The translations under genes were made by a program, and so were the position numbers. Source: an uncultured Flavobacteriaceae bacterium (GTDB lineage: Bacteria > Bacteroidota > Bacteroidia > Flavobacteriales > Flavobacteriaceae). From it: a DNA stretch of 64,000 bases. The notes beneath the pieces are model-generated. The model did not search any database and had not been told where the DNA came from. It worked only from the letters and a program-made list of their open reading frames with translations. Shown in pieces: positions 36,789 to 46,423 of this stretch (its first letter is position 1; each line of letters starts with the position of its first letter). The DNA lies in contig CANMLX010000007.1 in NCBI GenBank assembly GCA_947498845.1, forward strand, positions 62,001 through 126,000. Reading direction: 5' to 3'.

Positions 36789-39197
36789 TTATTCTGTTCT
36801 TAAACTTTTAATAGGGTTAGCAATAGCTGCTTTTATACTTTGAAAACTTATGGTTAAAACGGCCACTCCCAATACGATTAGTACTGTAAAAGCAAATGTT
36901 TGCCAACTTATGTCTATACGGTATGAAAAATCTTGAAGCCACACATTCATAGCATACCAGCTAATTGGTAATGAAATTAAAATGGCAATACCTACAAGTT
37001 TTAAAAAGGTGAAAACGAGTTTTAACGTAATTTGATTTACTGTAGCTCCTAAAACCTTTCTTATACCAATTTCTTTAAAATGTTTTTGAGCGTTAAACGC
37101 CGCTAAACCAAACAAACCTAGGCAAGCAATAAGAATAGATAGTATGGTAAATGTCATAAAAATTACTCCTAATTTTTGTTCTTCTTTGTACACCGTATTA
37201 AAAGAATCTTCCATGAAATTATAGGCAAAAGGCTCTCCTGGAGCTATGTCATTCCATATACTTTCTATTTTTGAAATAGTATTTGAAAAATCACCTGCTG
37301 CTAATAATACCGCCATTGAGTTATTTGAATTACCTATTGTAAGCCCCAAAGCCCCAACTTTATCTTTTAGAGATTCAAAGTGGAAATTTTTAACAACTCC
37401 TATTATTTTAACCTTTTCTGAAAGGTTCATTCCAATGGCTTCTTCTGGTGTTACGCCCAACAATTCAATAGCCGATTCATTTAAAACAATAGATTGTATA
37501 TCTGTGACAAACTGTTTATCAAACCCTCTACCTGCAATTATTTCCATACCCATTGTAGATATGTAATCATAGTCCACCTCCCAAGATTGCATGTTTACTG
37601 GGTTGTCTTGGTTTGTATTCCTTGACCTTCGATAAGTTCGGTCTCTTCTTAGTGATGGTGTTGGTAGATAGCCACTTACCGATGCGCTTTTAACGTTAGA
37701 TAGTTTTTGCACCTCAGCTTTAAAAGCTTGTACTCTATCTCCAGCCCCATGAACATCATCTATAATTAAAACCTGATCTTTAGTATAGCCTAAATCTTTG
37801 TTTTGAATAAAATTTAATTGTTGGTACACGACTATTGTAGCTGCAATTAAAACTACCGAAATAGAAAATTGAAATACTACTAATGAATTTCTTAGCCCTT
37901 CTTCTTTAGTACTGCTATTGGTACTTCCTTTAAGTACATGAACGGGTATAAACCGAGACATAAAAAATGCAGGATACATTCCTGAAAAACTACCTAATAG
38001 TACTGTACATACAATCAAAATCAACCAAAAAATAGGATTACCAAAAGGTATCTCTATGGTCTTATCTGCCAATGTATTAAAAAACGGAAGGGTCAATGCA
38101 GCTACACCTATAGCTACTAAAAGCGCTATAAATGAAATTAAACCAGACTCTGTAAGAAATTGTTTGATAAGGCTAAGTCTATTTGAACCCAATGTTTTGC
38201 GTATACCTACTTCTTTGGCTCTTTTTAAAGAAGATGCTGTAGATAAGTTAATGAAATTAACGCTAGCCAGTACAATTAAAAATAGGCCAATGCACGAAAG
38301 GACATACACATTCTGCATAGCGCTATTAGGGCTGAGTTCTTCTTCCTTATTTCCTGATAAATGAATATCTGTTAACGGTATGGTCTCGTAGTATAAATAA
38401 TTACCAGAAGCAAAAAAGCTTTCTTCCGTCATCCCTGGGAAAAAAGTCTGCATCCACGGGACAAGATATTTGCCTACAAACCCTTTAAGAACGGTTTCCA
38501 AATTATCGATATTTGCATTAGGCAATAGTTTGACGAAGGTGTAAAAATTAAAATCTCCCCATTGGTTTTCCTGTGCTATGCTATAACCCGATGTTGATAC
38601 CAGTACAGTATGATTTCTAAGAAATGAATTTTTAGGAAAATCATTTACAATACCAGTAACGGTATATAATTTGTTATTATTTATAATAAGTTGCTGTCCT
38701 ACAGCGCTATGTATAGTTTCAAAATGTTTAAGAGCAGTAGTCTTTGTTAATACTAAAGTATTTTGTTCTTTCAATGCATTCGTTTGACCAGCTAGTAAAT
38801 CAACACCAAACATGTCAAAAAAATTAGCGTCAACATAAGTTGCATGTTTTTCTTTTATATTATTTTGAGAATTCTTTTTCTTAATGAGTGCTCCAGCTTC
38901 ATCTCTAATTCTAGTCACCATTTCTACTTGCTGACAATCGTTTAACATAGTCTGAGCCATTGGCGCAGGTACTTTAGACATATCATGAGTTACGCCTCCA
39001 AACTTTATATCTGCATTAACCCTGTGAATTCTGTCGGCATCTGTAAACATTTTGTCAAAGCTCAGCTCATCGTATATGTAAAGACCGATTAATAAACTTC
39101 CTGCAATACCAATAGTAAGTCCAAAAATATTTAGAAACGTAAAAAACGGTTGTCTTTTAAGGCTCCGCCAAGCGATTTTAAAATAGTTGCGTATCAT
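36789..39197 (-). CDS. MacB/FtsX-type ABC permease P8 (802 aa)
   Basis: P8 is the sister of P6, with long shared stretches in TM1, TM2 and both cores. The segment before TM5 (FFMSRFIPVHVLKG) and the second core opening (YLPTPSLRRDRTYR) are diagnostic. Coupling segments are RAKEVGIRKTLG and FKEIGIRKVLG. The start is MIRNYFKIAWRS and the end NPIKSLRTE. Compared with P6 the second core is shorter by about eight residues, in the region after EAIGMNLSEKVKIIGVV. It sits two bases before P7. Alanine- and asparagine-rich HFEKL-like substitutions are absent, so the protein looks functional throughout. Confidence 0.93.
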   Translation of the reverse strand: MIRNYFKIAWRSLKRQPFFTFLNIFGLTIGIAGSLLIGLYIYDELSFDKMFTDADRIHRVNADIKFGGVTHDMSKVPAPMAQTMLNDCQQVEMVTRIRDEAGALIKKKNSQNNIKEKHATYVDANFFDMFGVDLLAGQTNALKEQNTLVLTKTTALKHFETIHSAVGQQLIINNNKLYTVTGIVNDFPKNSFLRNHTVLVSTSGYSIAQENQWGDFNFYTFVKLLPNANIDNLETVLKGFVGKYLVPWMQTFFPGMTEESFFASGNYLYYETIPLTDIHLSGNKEEELSPNSAMQNVYVLSCIGLFLIVLASVNFINLSTASSLKRAKEVGIRKTLGSNRLSLIKQFLTESGLISFIALLVAIGVAALTLPFFNTLADKTIEIPFGNPIFWLILIVCTVLLGSFSGMYPAFFMSRFIPVHVLKGSTNSSTKEEGLRNSLVVFQFSISVVLIAATIVVYQQLNFIQNKDLGYTKDQVLIIDDVHGAGDRVQAFKAEVQKLSNVKSASVSGYLPTPSLRRDRTYRRSRNTNQDNPVNMQSWEVDYDYISTMGMEIIAGRGFDKQFVTDIQSIVLNESAIELLGVTPEEAIGMNLSEKVKIIGVVKNFHFESLKDKVGALGLTIGNSNNSMAVLLAAGDFSNTISKIESIWNDIAPGEPFAYNFMEDSFNTVYKEEQKLGVIFMTFTILSILIACLGLFGLAAFNAQKHFKEIGIRKVLGATVNQITLKLVFTFLKLVGIAILISLPISWYAMNVWLQDFSYRIDISWQTFAFTVLIVLGVAVLTISFQSIKAAIANPIKSLRTE

Positions 39198-39206
39198 AAT
39201 AGTTTT

Positions 39207-41648
39207 TTATTCTGTTCTTAACACTTTAGCGGGATTTATTAAAGCAGATTTCATGGCGTGATAGCTAATGGTAAGTAAAGCTATAGCTAAGGCAATAATG
39301 CCAGCAATGGCAAATACAGACCAAGACATATCAATTTTGTATTCGTAATCTTGCAACCATGTTTGCATGAGATAATAGGCGACAGGAATAGCTACAGCAA
39401 GTGCAATGATAACGAGTACCAGAAAGTTCTTTGTTAGTAATTTAAATATGGTTTGTACAGAAGCCCCTAATACCTTACGAATACTCATCTCCCTGTTTCG
39501 TTGCTCCACCATATACGCCGAAAGTGCTAGCAGACCAAGACACGCCACTAGAATCGCTAAAATGGCAAATGTAGTAAAGACGGCTTTTATCCTACTCACA
39601 TTTTCATACATGTTAGCAAATGAAGCATCCATAAACTTATAACGAAATGCCATATCAGGGACAAACGCTTTCCATTTCCCGGCAATAGCAGCAAGAGTCG
39701 CAGATACATCTGTAGTATTTAATTTTACAGACATCACACTATTACTCATGTTGTTAACGAAACAAAGCGGTTTTATCGTTTGTTTCATGTCATCATAATT
39801 AAAATCTTCTACTATACCTATTATTTCCCAGCTTCTTCCGCCTTCCCTTGAAATATTTTTCCCTATAGGGTTTTCCAGATGTAATGCTTTTACCAGAGCT
39901 TGATTTATAATGATGGTTTCTCTATCCGCGTTATCTTTTTTGAAAAAGTTACGCCCTTCAAGTAGTTGTATTCCTAATGTTTCAATATAGTTCTCATCAA
40001 TACTCCATAATTGCGCATATATGCTTTCATCAATACCAATCTTTTCTGTTTTTACAAAGTATTCTCCGCCTCTATTGGATCCTTTGAGAGGTAAAAAATC
40101 ACTAATACTTGCATTTGCGACTCCAGGTATTGTTTTTAACTCATCTCTGAATGATTTTGTTTTAAAATTTAACAGATTGGTACTGTATAGTTGCACTACC
40201 TGATCTTTTTCAAACCCTATTTTAGAATTCAAAATAAATTGTAATTGCTTATCAACTATAAGTGTTCCTACAATTAAAACAATAGAAATGGTAAATTGAA
40301 ATACGACCAACCCTCCTCTTAATCCGTTTGATTTATTTCCTATGCTAAGTCTTCCTTTAAGTACATTAACTGGATTAAATTTTGAGAGGTGAAATGAAGG
40401 ATATAACCCTGCTAATATGCCAACTATAAGAGAAGTTAATAGGGTGGTAGCTATAAACATAACACTTGACCAAGGCATTACTAAATGGATGCCACACATG
40501 CTTCTAAATAGAGGCATACATAATGCAGATAACACAATACCTATGCTAAAGGCTATAAGTGAAATTAGTATAGATTCGGCCAAAAACTGACCTATAAGTT
40601 GCCTACGTGTTGACCCTACTACTTTTCTTAACCCAACTTCCTTAGCTCTATTAGCTGATTTTGCGGTAGATAAGTTTACAAAATTAATACTAGCGATTAT
40701 AAGAATAAACAAAGCCACTATACCAAAAATCCAAATGGTCTTTATATCATTACTAAAATTTAATTGACTAAAAATATGTGAAGAGTATAAGTTAATATCG
40801 GTTAGGGGCTGCAATCCTATTTTCATGCGCTCTTCCAAATGAACCCAACTAGGAAATCCAGCCGCTTTATATGCCGGCTTCAAATACCTCTTAATTAAGA
40901 TAGTATTCATATTTTGCTCAAAAGCTTTTATATCTATATCTGGTTTGAGCAATACATAGGTGAAATAGGCACAAAAACTCCAATCGTTTAGTGTCCCTTC
41001 ACCAAACTCTACATCTTTTAACGTCATTAAAAAGTCGTAATCCATATGCGAATTAGTGGCAAAGTCCTTCATAACACCATTAATCTTAAACGGGTCTTGA
41101 CTATTACCATTTAAAAAGATAGTACGACCAATGGGATTTTCATTTTTAAAGTATTTATTTGCGATTTTTTCTGAAATAACAATGGTTTTAGGGTTATCTA
41201 AAGCGGTTTTAGCATCTCCATATACCATTTGAACATCCATAATATCAATTATAGATTGGTCTGCATAGGCAAAACCTTCTTCATAATGTTGTGTCGCCTC
41301 ACCATCAAATCGTATGTCATTACTTCCTGCACCGTAAAATGATTGTACGGCCATTAGTCTTCCTGTGTTTTCCACTTCTTCAAAGTCGTTCAGTACCGTT
41401 GGTGCTGTGTTGGCAGAAAAAAAGATTCCTGTTCCATTTAAGCCACGAACCTTAGAATAATCTGTAGTCATCCTGTAAATATTCTCAGAGTTTGATACAT
41501 GTTTATCATAACTACTTTCATGCAAAATGTATATACTAATCAAAATACAAGCTGCTACACCAATACTTAAACCGAAAATATTTATAAATGAAAAACCTTT
41601 ATTCTTTAATAAGTTTCGCCACGCGATTTTAAAATAGTTACGTATCAT
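39207..41648 (-). CDS. MacB/FtsX-type ABC permease P9 (813 aa)
   Basis: P9 is the sister of P4, nearly colinear over its whole length. Both contain GLSIGVAACILI, YGAGSNDIRFDGE-like and NFVNLSTAKSANRAKEVGLRKVVGS segments. The second coupling segment is RNREMSIRKVLG, sharing the MSI variant with P4. The second core opens with SDFLPLKGSNRGGEYF, which is the main region of difference from P4. The end, NPAKVLRTE, combines the P4-type NPAKVL with the array-type RTE tail. P4 is followed in transcription by accessory genes, whereas P9 lies between P10 and P8, so one of the pair has moved or been copied across five genes. Confidence 0.93.
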   Translation of the reverse strand: MIRNYFKIAWRNLLKNKGFSFINIFGLSIGVAACILISIYILHESSYDKHVSNSENIYRMTTDYSKVRGLNGTGIFFSANTAPTVLNDFEEVENTGRLMAVQSFYGAGSNDIRFDGEATQHYEEGFAYADQSIIDIMDVQMVYGDAKTALDNPKTIVISEKIANKYFKNENPIGRTIFLNGNSQDPFKINGVMKDFATNSHMDYDFLMTLKDVEFGEGTLNDWSFCAYFTYVLLKPDIDIKAFEQNMNTILIKRYLKPAYKAAGFPSWVHLEERMKIGLQPLTDINLYSSHIFSQLNFSNDIKTIWIFGIVALFILIIASINFVNLSTAKSANRAKEVGLRKVVGSTRRQLIGQFLAESILISLIAFSIGIVLSALCMPLFRSMCGIHLVMPWSSVMFIATTLLTSLIVGILAGLYPSFHLSKFNPVNVLKGRLSIGNKSNGLRGGLVVFQFTISIVLIVGTLIVDKQLQFILNSKIGFEKDQVVQLYSTNLLNFKTKSFRDELKTIPGVANASISDFLPLKGSNRGGEYFVKTEKIGIDESIYAQLWSIDENYIETLGIQLLEGRNFFKKDNADRETIIINQALVKALHLENPIGKNISREGGRSWEIIGIVEDFNYDDMKQTIKPLCFVNNMSNSVMSVKLNTTDVSATLAAIAGKWKAFVPDMAFRYKFMDASFANMYENVSRIKAVFTTFAILAILVACLGLLALSAYMVEQRNREMSIRKVLGASVQTIFKLLTKNFLVLVIIALAVAIPVAYYLMQTWLQDYEYKIDMSWSVFAIAGIIALAIALLTISYHAMKSALINPAKVLRTE

Positions 41649-41675
41649 AATTATTCTTTTTTTGATAAATACACT

Positions 41676-44051
41676 CTATTCTGTTCGTAAACTCTTAATA
41701 GGATTGGTCATTGCAACTTTTATTGTTTGATAACTTATGGTTATGAGTGTGATTAACATTACTGCAACAATAGCAATGGCAAAGTACCACCAGTGTATTT
41801 TAGTTCTATACACATACCCTTGCAACCATTGTTCTGTTACATACCAAGCAATTGGTGTAGCTATGACCCCTGCTATTAAGATAAGCTTAAGGAAATCTAC
41901 AGAGAACAAACTCAATATATGACTTACGCTACTCCCTAGAACTTTTCGGATACCAACTTCTTTAATACGTTGATGTGCAAAAAAGAGTATCAACCCATAT
42001 ATACCTAAACAACCTATTAATATGGCTAACCCAGAAAATACTTTTGATAGAAAAAGATAACGCTGCTCTGTTCTATACTGTCGGTTAATACTATCATCTA
42101 AAAATCTGTAATCAAAAATATGATTTGGGAACACTTGAGACCACTCCCTTTCAATATTAGCTATAGTACTTTTAGTATCTATATGACTTATTTTTAACGA
42201 TATTTCCCTATACCAATCAACATTAGGGGTAATAACTATAGCACTTATACCATTGGTGAATTTTTCATTATGAAAATCTTTAATTACTCCTACAATATTT
42301 CCAGTAACATCATTTACGCTTAACTTTTTACCTAAAATTGTTTCTGAGTCAACTCCTATATTTTTAACAAATTGCTCATTCACAATCATTTCATTAGAGT
42401 GTTCTTTTTTGAAAAAGTTTCTACCTGTAGCAAAAGAGACATCATACAATTTTAAATAATCTTCATCTCCGGGCTTTAACGAAATTTGAAACTTTTCCGC
42501 CTCGGGCCTGTTGTCATAATTAACACCAGAATACCAATTGCTAGTAGCCGCACATGGACTACTTAAACACATAGAGACGTCTTCAACACCAGAAATATTT
42601 TTTAAACGTCCTTTTAAACTTTGTTGTTGCACCCCATCAATAGTTTTAGGAAGGCTTAACATGACAACCTCATCTTTATCAAACCCCAAATCACTATTTA
42701 CAGCATAATCAATCTGTTTAGAGAGAACTATAGTAGCTACAATAAGAATTATTGATATTGAAAACTGTGTTACAACAAGAACTTTTCGTGTAGATACGCC
42801 TTTTGTGTTTTTTTGAAGAAACGATCCTTTTAAAGCTAACACTGGCAAAATACGAGACATTAGAATGCCAGGGTAAGAACCCGACATAAATGTAACTACT
42901 CCTAAAAGTAGTAGTATCATACTGAAAAACTGAACATTTAACAGTGTTTTTAAAGATAATTCAAGGTCAAATAATGAGTTGAATACTGGAAGAAAAATGG
43001 CTGCCATTAACAATCCTAATAAAACGGCCATTAAAGTGATTAAGAAAGTTTCAACAATAAATTGCCAGAACAAATGTTGCTTAATACTGCCTAAAACTTT
43101 ACGGATGCCTATTTCTCTGGAACGATAAGTAGATAAGGCTGTTGAAATATTTATAAAATTAATAGTAGCTATTCCTATTAAAAACAAACCTATAATTCCA
43201 AATAAAATGAGAAACGTAGTATCTACACCTCCATACTCTTTAATAAAATGAATATCGGTTAAGGCATGTAATTTATAAACGTGTTTGGTTGTAGGGTCTT
43301 CAGATCTATATTTTTTTGGAAATTCTAAAAGAGCTTCTGCTAAATTTTCTTTTTTCACATCTGGCTTTAAAAGTGTAAAACACTTAAGGTCTCCAGATAT
43401 TCCATACCAACTTTCACCAGCTTCAAAGGAATTAAAACTATTGAGGTTTTCAAAAGCAACAAAAATATCGGTTCTTAAAAAAGTAGATTTAGGCAAATCT
43501 TTTAAAACCCCTACTATTTCTATAACTTTATCATTATCAAGCTTAAAAACTTCTCCCACAACATCTCGTTTTCCAAACATTGTCAGCGCCTTTTTTTCGG
43601 TTATTACCGCTGTATTTGGTTGGGAAAGAATAGGTTTACCCCCTCGTATTGTTGGTAACCTAAAAACATCAAAAAAACCATCTTCAACAAATGCCACATC
43701 TTCTTTGTACTTAGCCTTGTTAGTATTTCTAATGACACTTACTACTAAATTTTCTTTCCAAACAATTTTGGTAACCTTTTCTGTATAATCATAATCCTCT
43801 CTTAATGTATTCGCCAAACCAGGAGGTACACTTGCTATATGATTTACAGTTCCTCTTGTTTCTTCTGTGTCTATTCTATAAATTCTATCTGCATTGGTAT
43901 GAAAATTTTCAAAAGAAAAATGATAGTTTAAAAACAGATAAATTATAATACTACTACCAAAACCTATGGCAAGCCCCAGAATATTAATAGCTGAAAATAC
44001 TTTTCTTCTTGTTAAGTTTCGCCATGCGATTTTAAAATAGTTTCGTATCAT
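41676..44051 (-). CDS. MacB/FtsX-type ABC permease P10 (791 aa)
   Basis: P10 has no close sister in the array. It has the common start MIRNYFKIAWRN and end NPIKSLRTE. The first coupling segment is RSREIGIRKVLG (Arg for Lys) and the second is IKEVGIRKVLG. The second core contains CLSSPCAATSNWYSGVNYDN, with two Cys that could form a disulfide in the periplasm, and a DFHNEKFTNG loop. The loop before TM2 is short (HALTDIHFIKEYGGVDTTF), which makes this one of the shorter members. Gaps to its neighbours are 27 bases (to P9) and 10 bases (to P11), consistent with one operon. Confidence 0.92.
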   Translation of the reverse strand: MIRNYFKIAWRNLTRRKVFSAINILGLAIGFGSSIIIYLFLNYHFSFENFHTNADRIYRIDTEETRGTVNHIASVPPGLANTLREDYDYTEKVTKIVWKENLVVSVIRNTNKAKYKEDVAFVEDGFFDVFRLPTIRGGKPILSQPNTAVITEKKALTMFGKRDVVGEVFKLDNDKVIEIVGVLKDLPKSTFLRTDIFVAFENLNSFNSFEAGESWYGISGDLKCFTLLKPDVKKENLAEALLEFPKKYRSEDPTTKHVYKLHALTDIHFIKEYGGVDTTFLILFGIIGLFLIGIATINFINISTALSTYRSREIGIRKVLGSIKQHLFWQFIVETFLITLMAVLLGLLMAAIFLPVFNSLFDLELSLKTLLNVQFFSMILLLLGVVTFMSGSYPGILMSRILPVLALKGSFLQKNTKGVSTRKVLVVTQFSISIILIVATIVLSKQIDYAVNSDLGFDKDEVVMLSLPKTIDGVQQQSLKGRLKNISGVEDVSMCLSSPCAATSNWYSGVNYDNRPEAEKFQISLKPGDEDYLKLYDVSFATGRNFFKKEHSNEMIVNEQFVKNIGVDSETILGKKLSVNDVTGNIVGVIKDFHNEKFTNGISAIVITPNVDWYREISLKISHIDTKSTIANIEREWSQVFPNHIFDYRFLDDSINRQYRTEQRYLFLSKVFSGLAILIGCLGIYGLILFFAHQRIKEVGIRKVLGSSVSHILSLFSVDFLKLILIAGVIATPIAWYVTEQWLQGYVYRTKIHWWYFAIAIVAVMLITLITISYQTIKVAMTNPIKSLRTE

Positions 44052-44061
44052 TATTGATGAT

Positions 44062-46422
44062 TTATTCTGTTCTTAAGCTATTGATTGGATTTGAAATAGA
44101 AGCTTTTATAGTTTGGTAACTTATCGTTATTACGGCTATGAAAAGTATTAATATGCCAGATATAGCAAATACACCCCATGAAATAGAAACCCTGTAAGCA
44201 AAAGTATCTAACCATTTACTCATGAAATACCAAGCAAGAGGAACCCCTATGATAAAGGCTATAAGTATAGGTTTTAAAAATTCTTTAGTAAGCAAATAAG
44301 ATATATGACTGATAGAGGCACCTAAAATTTTCCTCATACCTATTTCTTTAATCCTATTTTGTGCCATATATGTAGCCAAACCAAATAAACCTAGACAAGA
44401 AATAATAATAGTAAGAAGTGTTAAAATACTTGCCAGACTTTCCATTTTCTTTATATCATCAAACTTTTTTGCATACATTTTGTCTACAAACTCATAACTA
44501 AAAGGGTATTCTGGATTAAACGTCTTGAATATGGTTTCTGTTTTAGCGAGGCTCTCAGAAAGTTTATATGCGGGACTATACTTAATGTGTATAGTTTCTA
44601 AAAAACCTTTAGCCCCTTCTATAACCATAGGTGCCACATCTCCAAAAGGAGATTCTAAAACAAAATCTTTCACTACACCAACTACATGCCAATCAATACC
44701 ATTGTCTTTTATGATTTGTCCCACAGGATTTTTAAACCCCATGAGTTTCACTGCGGCTTCGTTAATAATTGCTGCTGTAGAATCTGAGGGAAATTTTTTC
44801 AAATCGAAATCACGACCTTCAATAAGTTCTAAACCAGTTGTTTTAACAAAAGCATCATCTGCTATAAATCTATTTACTAATGTTTTATTATTTATAGCTT
44901 TACCTTGCCATTCAAATCCCCACCAGTTACTCCAACTCTCAGTTATTGGTGAGCTGGTTTTAGTAACAGATACTGCAATACCAGATGATATTAGCTCCTC
45001 TTTAATAAGTAAATAATTTTTGTCCACATCACCTTCTATATTAGTGTACACCAAACTATCTTTAGAATACCCCACTTGTCTATCCTGAACTTTACTCAAT
45101 TGTTGCTTAATAATTATAGTTGCTGCTATAAGTGTTACTGCCATAGAAAACTGAACTACTACTAATACCTTTCTAGGAGTTATAAGAGCGTTCACTTTAT
45201 TTAAAGCCCCTTTTAATACCAATGAAGGGTTAAATGCAGACAGATACAGTGCGGGGTAACTACCAGATAATACTCCTGTAAACAGCAACATAATACAAGC
45301 TGATACCCAAAACCATTTATTTGTTATGCTTAATGATAAGTTTGTCTCGGTAAAAAGACTGAATGATGGTAATATTAATATGGTTATGGTAAAGGCTAAA
45401 AGTGCAGCAATAAAGGTTATAAGCATAGATTCTACTAAAAACTGAAAAATAAGTCCCTGTTTTTTACCCCCAACCACTTTGCGCACACCAACTTCTTTGG
45501 CTCTTTTTTCACCTTGTGCCGTGCTTAAATTCATAAAATTAATACAGGCTATTATTAAAATAATAAATGCAATTATGCCTATCATTCTAATCATATCTAT
45601 TTTTCCGCCAGATTCTACGCCATTTTCAAATTCTGAGTATAGATATGTACGCGAAAAAGGGTGTAAATACGTTACCATTTCAGGAGAAGCTTTATCGTAT
45701 TTCTCTCGTAAATTTTTAATTTTCTTAGAGAATTTGTCATAGTCCGTACCCTCTTTCAACATGACATAAGTAGCAACAGAATTATTCCCCCAATATGTAT
45801 CATCCCAACCTTTATGCCCTAAATAGGCCCAAGGGATTAATAGTTCAAATTTAAAGCCTGTATTTTGGGGAAGATCTTTTAAAACACCTGTTACAGTAAA
45901 ATTATCAGTGTTATCAATCTTGATAATTTCACCGACAGGATCTTTATCTCCAAACAGCTTCTTAGCTAAATTTTGAGTAATAACTACCGATTTTACATCA
46001 CTTAAAACTGTTTCTATATTACCTTGTAATAACGGAAAACTAAAAATCTTTAAAAATTCAGGATCAACAGTTGTACCTAGAGATTTCAAACGTTTATTTC
46101 CTGTGGAAAGCATATAAGGACTATCGTAATAATATCTTGAAACATATGCTACTTCGGGATAATCTTTTTTAATCACTGGAGCCATTATTTTAGGCGTAGA
46201 GTTCCATGTCCAAATCTCTCCATCTACATCTGCCTGATTATTTACCTCATAAATTCGGTCATTATTTTCATGAAATTGATCATAATTAATCTCATAGTTA
46301 ATCCATATAGTAATTAGCATAACAACTGCTAATCCTATTGAAAGCCCCAAAATATTTAATACAGAAAAACTCTTGTTTCTAATTAAATTCCGCCATGCGA
46401 TTTTAAAATAGTTTCGTATCAT
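44062..46422 (-). CDS. MacB/FtsX-type ABC permease P11 (786 aa)
   Basis: P11 is the shortest array member and the third of the P1/P2 subfamily. Shared marks are a first core with DGEIWTWNSTPKIMAP, HPFSRTYLYSEFENGVESGG before TM2, and SWSNWWGFEWQGKAIN in the second core. The coupling segments RAKEVGVRKVVG and IKEIGMRKILG are near canonical. It ends NPINSLRTE, with Asn replacing the usual Lys. It is separated from P1 and P2 by many genes, so this subfamily is split across the array. It starts one base after the P12 stop, effectively abutting it. Confidence 0.93.
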   Translation of the reverse strand: MIRNYFKIAWRNLIRNKSFSVLNILGLSIGLAVVMLITIWINYEINYDQFHENNDRIYEVNNQADVDGEIWTWNSTPKIMAPVIKKDYPEVAYVSRYYYDSPYMLSTGNKRLKSLGTTVDPEFLKIFSFPLLQGNIETVLSDVKSVVITQNLAKKLFGDKDPVGEIIKIDNTDNFTVTGVLKDLPQNTGFKFELLIPWAYLGHKGWDDTYWGNNSVATYVMLKEGTDYDKFSKKIKNLREKYDKASPEMVTYLHPFSRTYLYSEFENGVESGGKIDMIRMIGIIAFIILIIACINFMNLSTAQGEKRAKEVGVRKVVGGKKQGLIFQFLVESMLITFIAALLAFTITILILPSFSLFTETNLSLSITNKWFWVSACIMLLFTGVLSGSYPALYLSAFNPSLVLKGALNKVNALITPRKVLVVVQFSMAVTLIAATIIIKQQLSKVQDRQVGYSKDSLVYTNIEGDVDKNYLLIKEELISSGIAVSVTKTSSPITESWSNWWGFEWQGKAINNKTLVNRFIADDAFVKTTGLELIEGRDFDLKKFPSDSTAAIINEAAVKLMGFKNPVGQIIKDNGIDWHVVGVVKDFVLESPFGDVAPMVIEGAKGFLETIHIKYSPAYKLSESLAKTETIFKTFNPEYPFSYEFVDKMYAKKFDDIKKMESLASILTLLTIIISCLGLFGLATYMAQNRIKEIGMRKILGASISHISYLLTKEFLKPILIAFIIGVPLAWYFMSKWLDTFAYRVSISWGVFAISGILILFIAVITISYQTIKASISNPINSLRTE

Positions 46423-46423
46423 A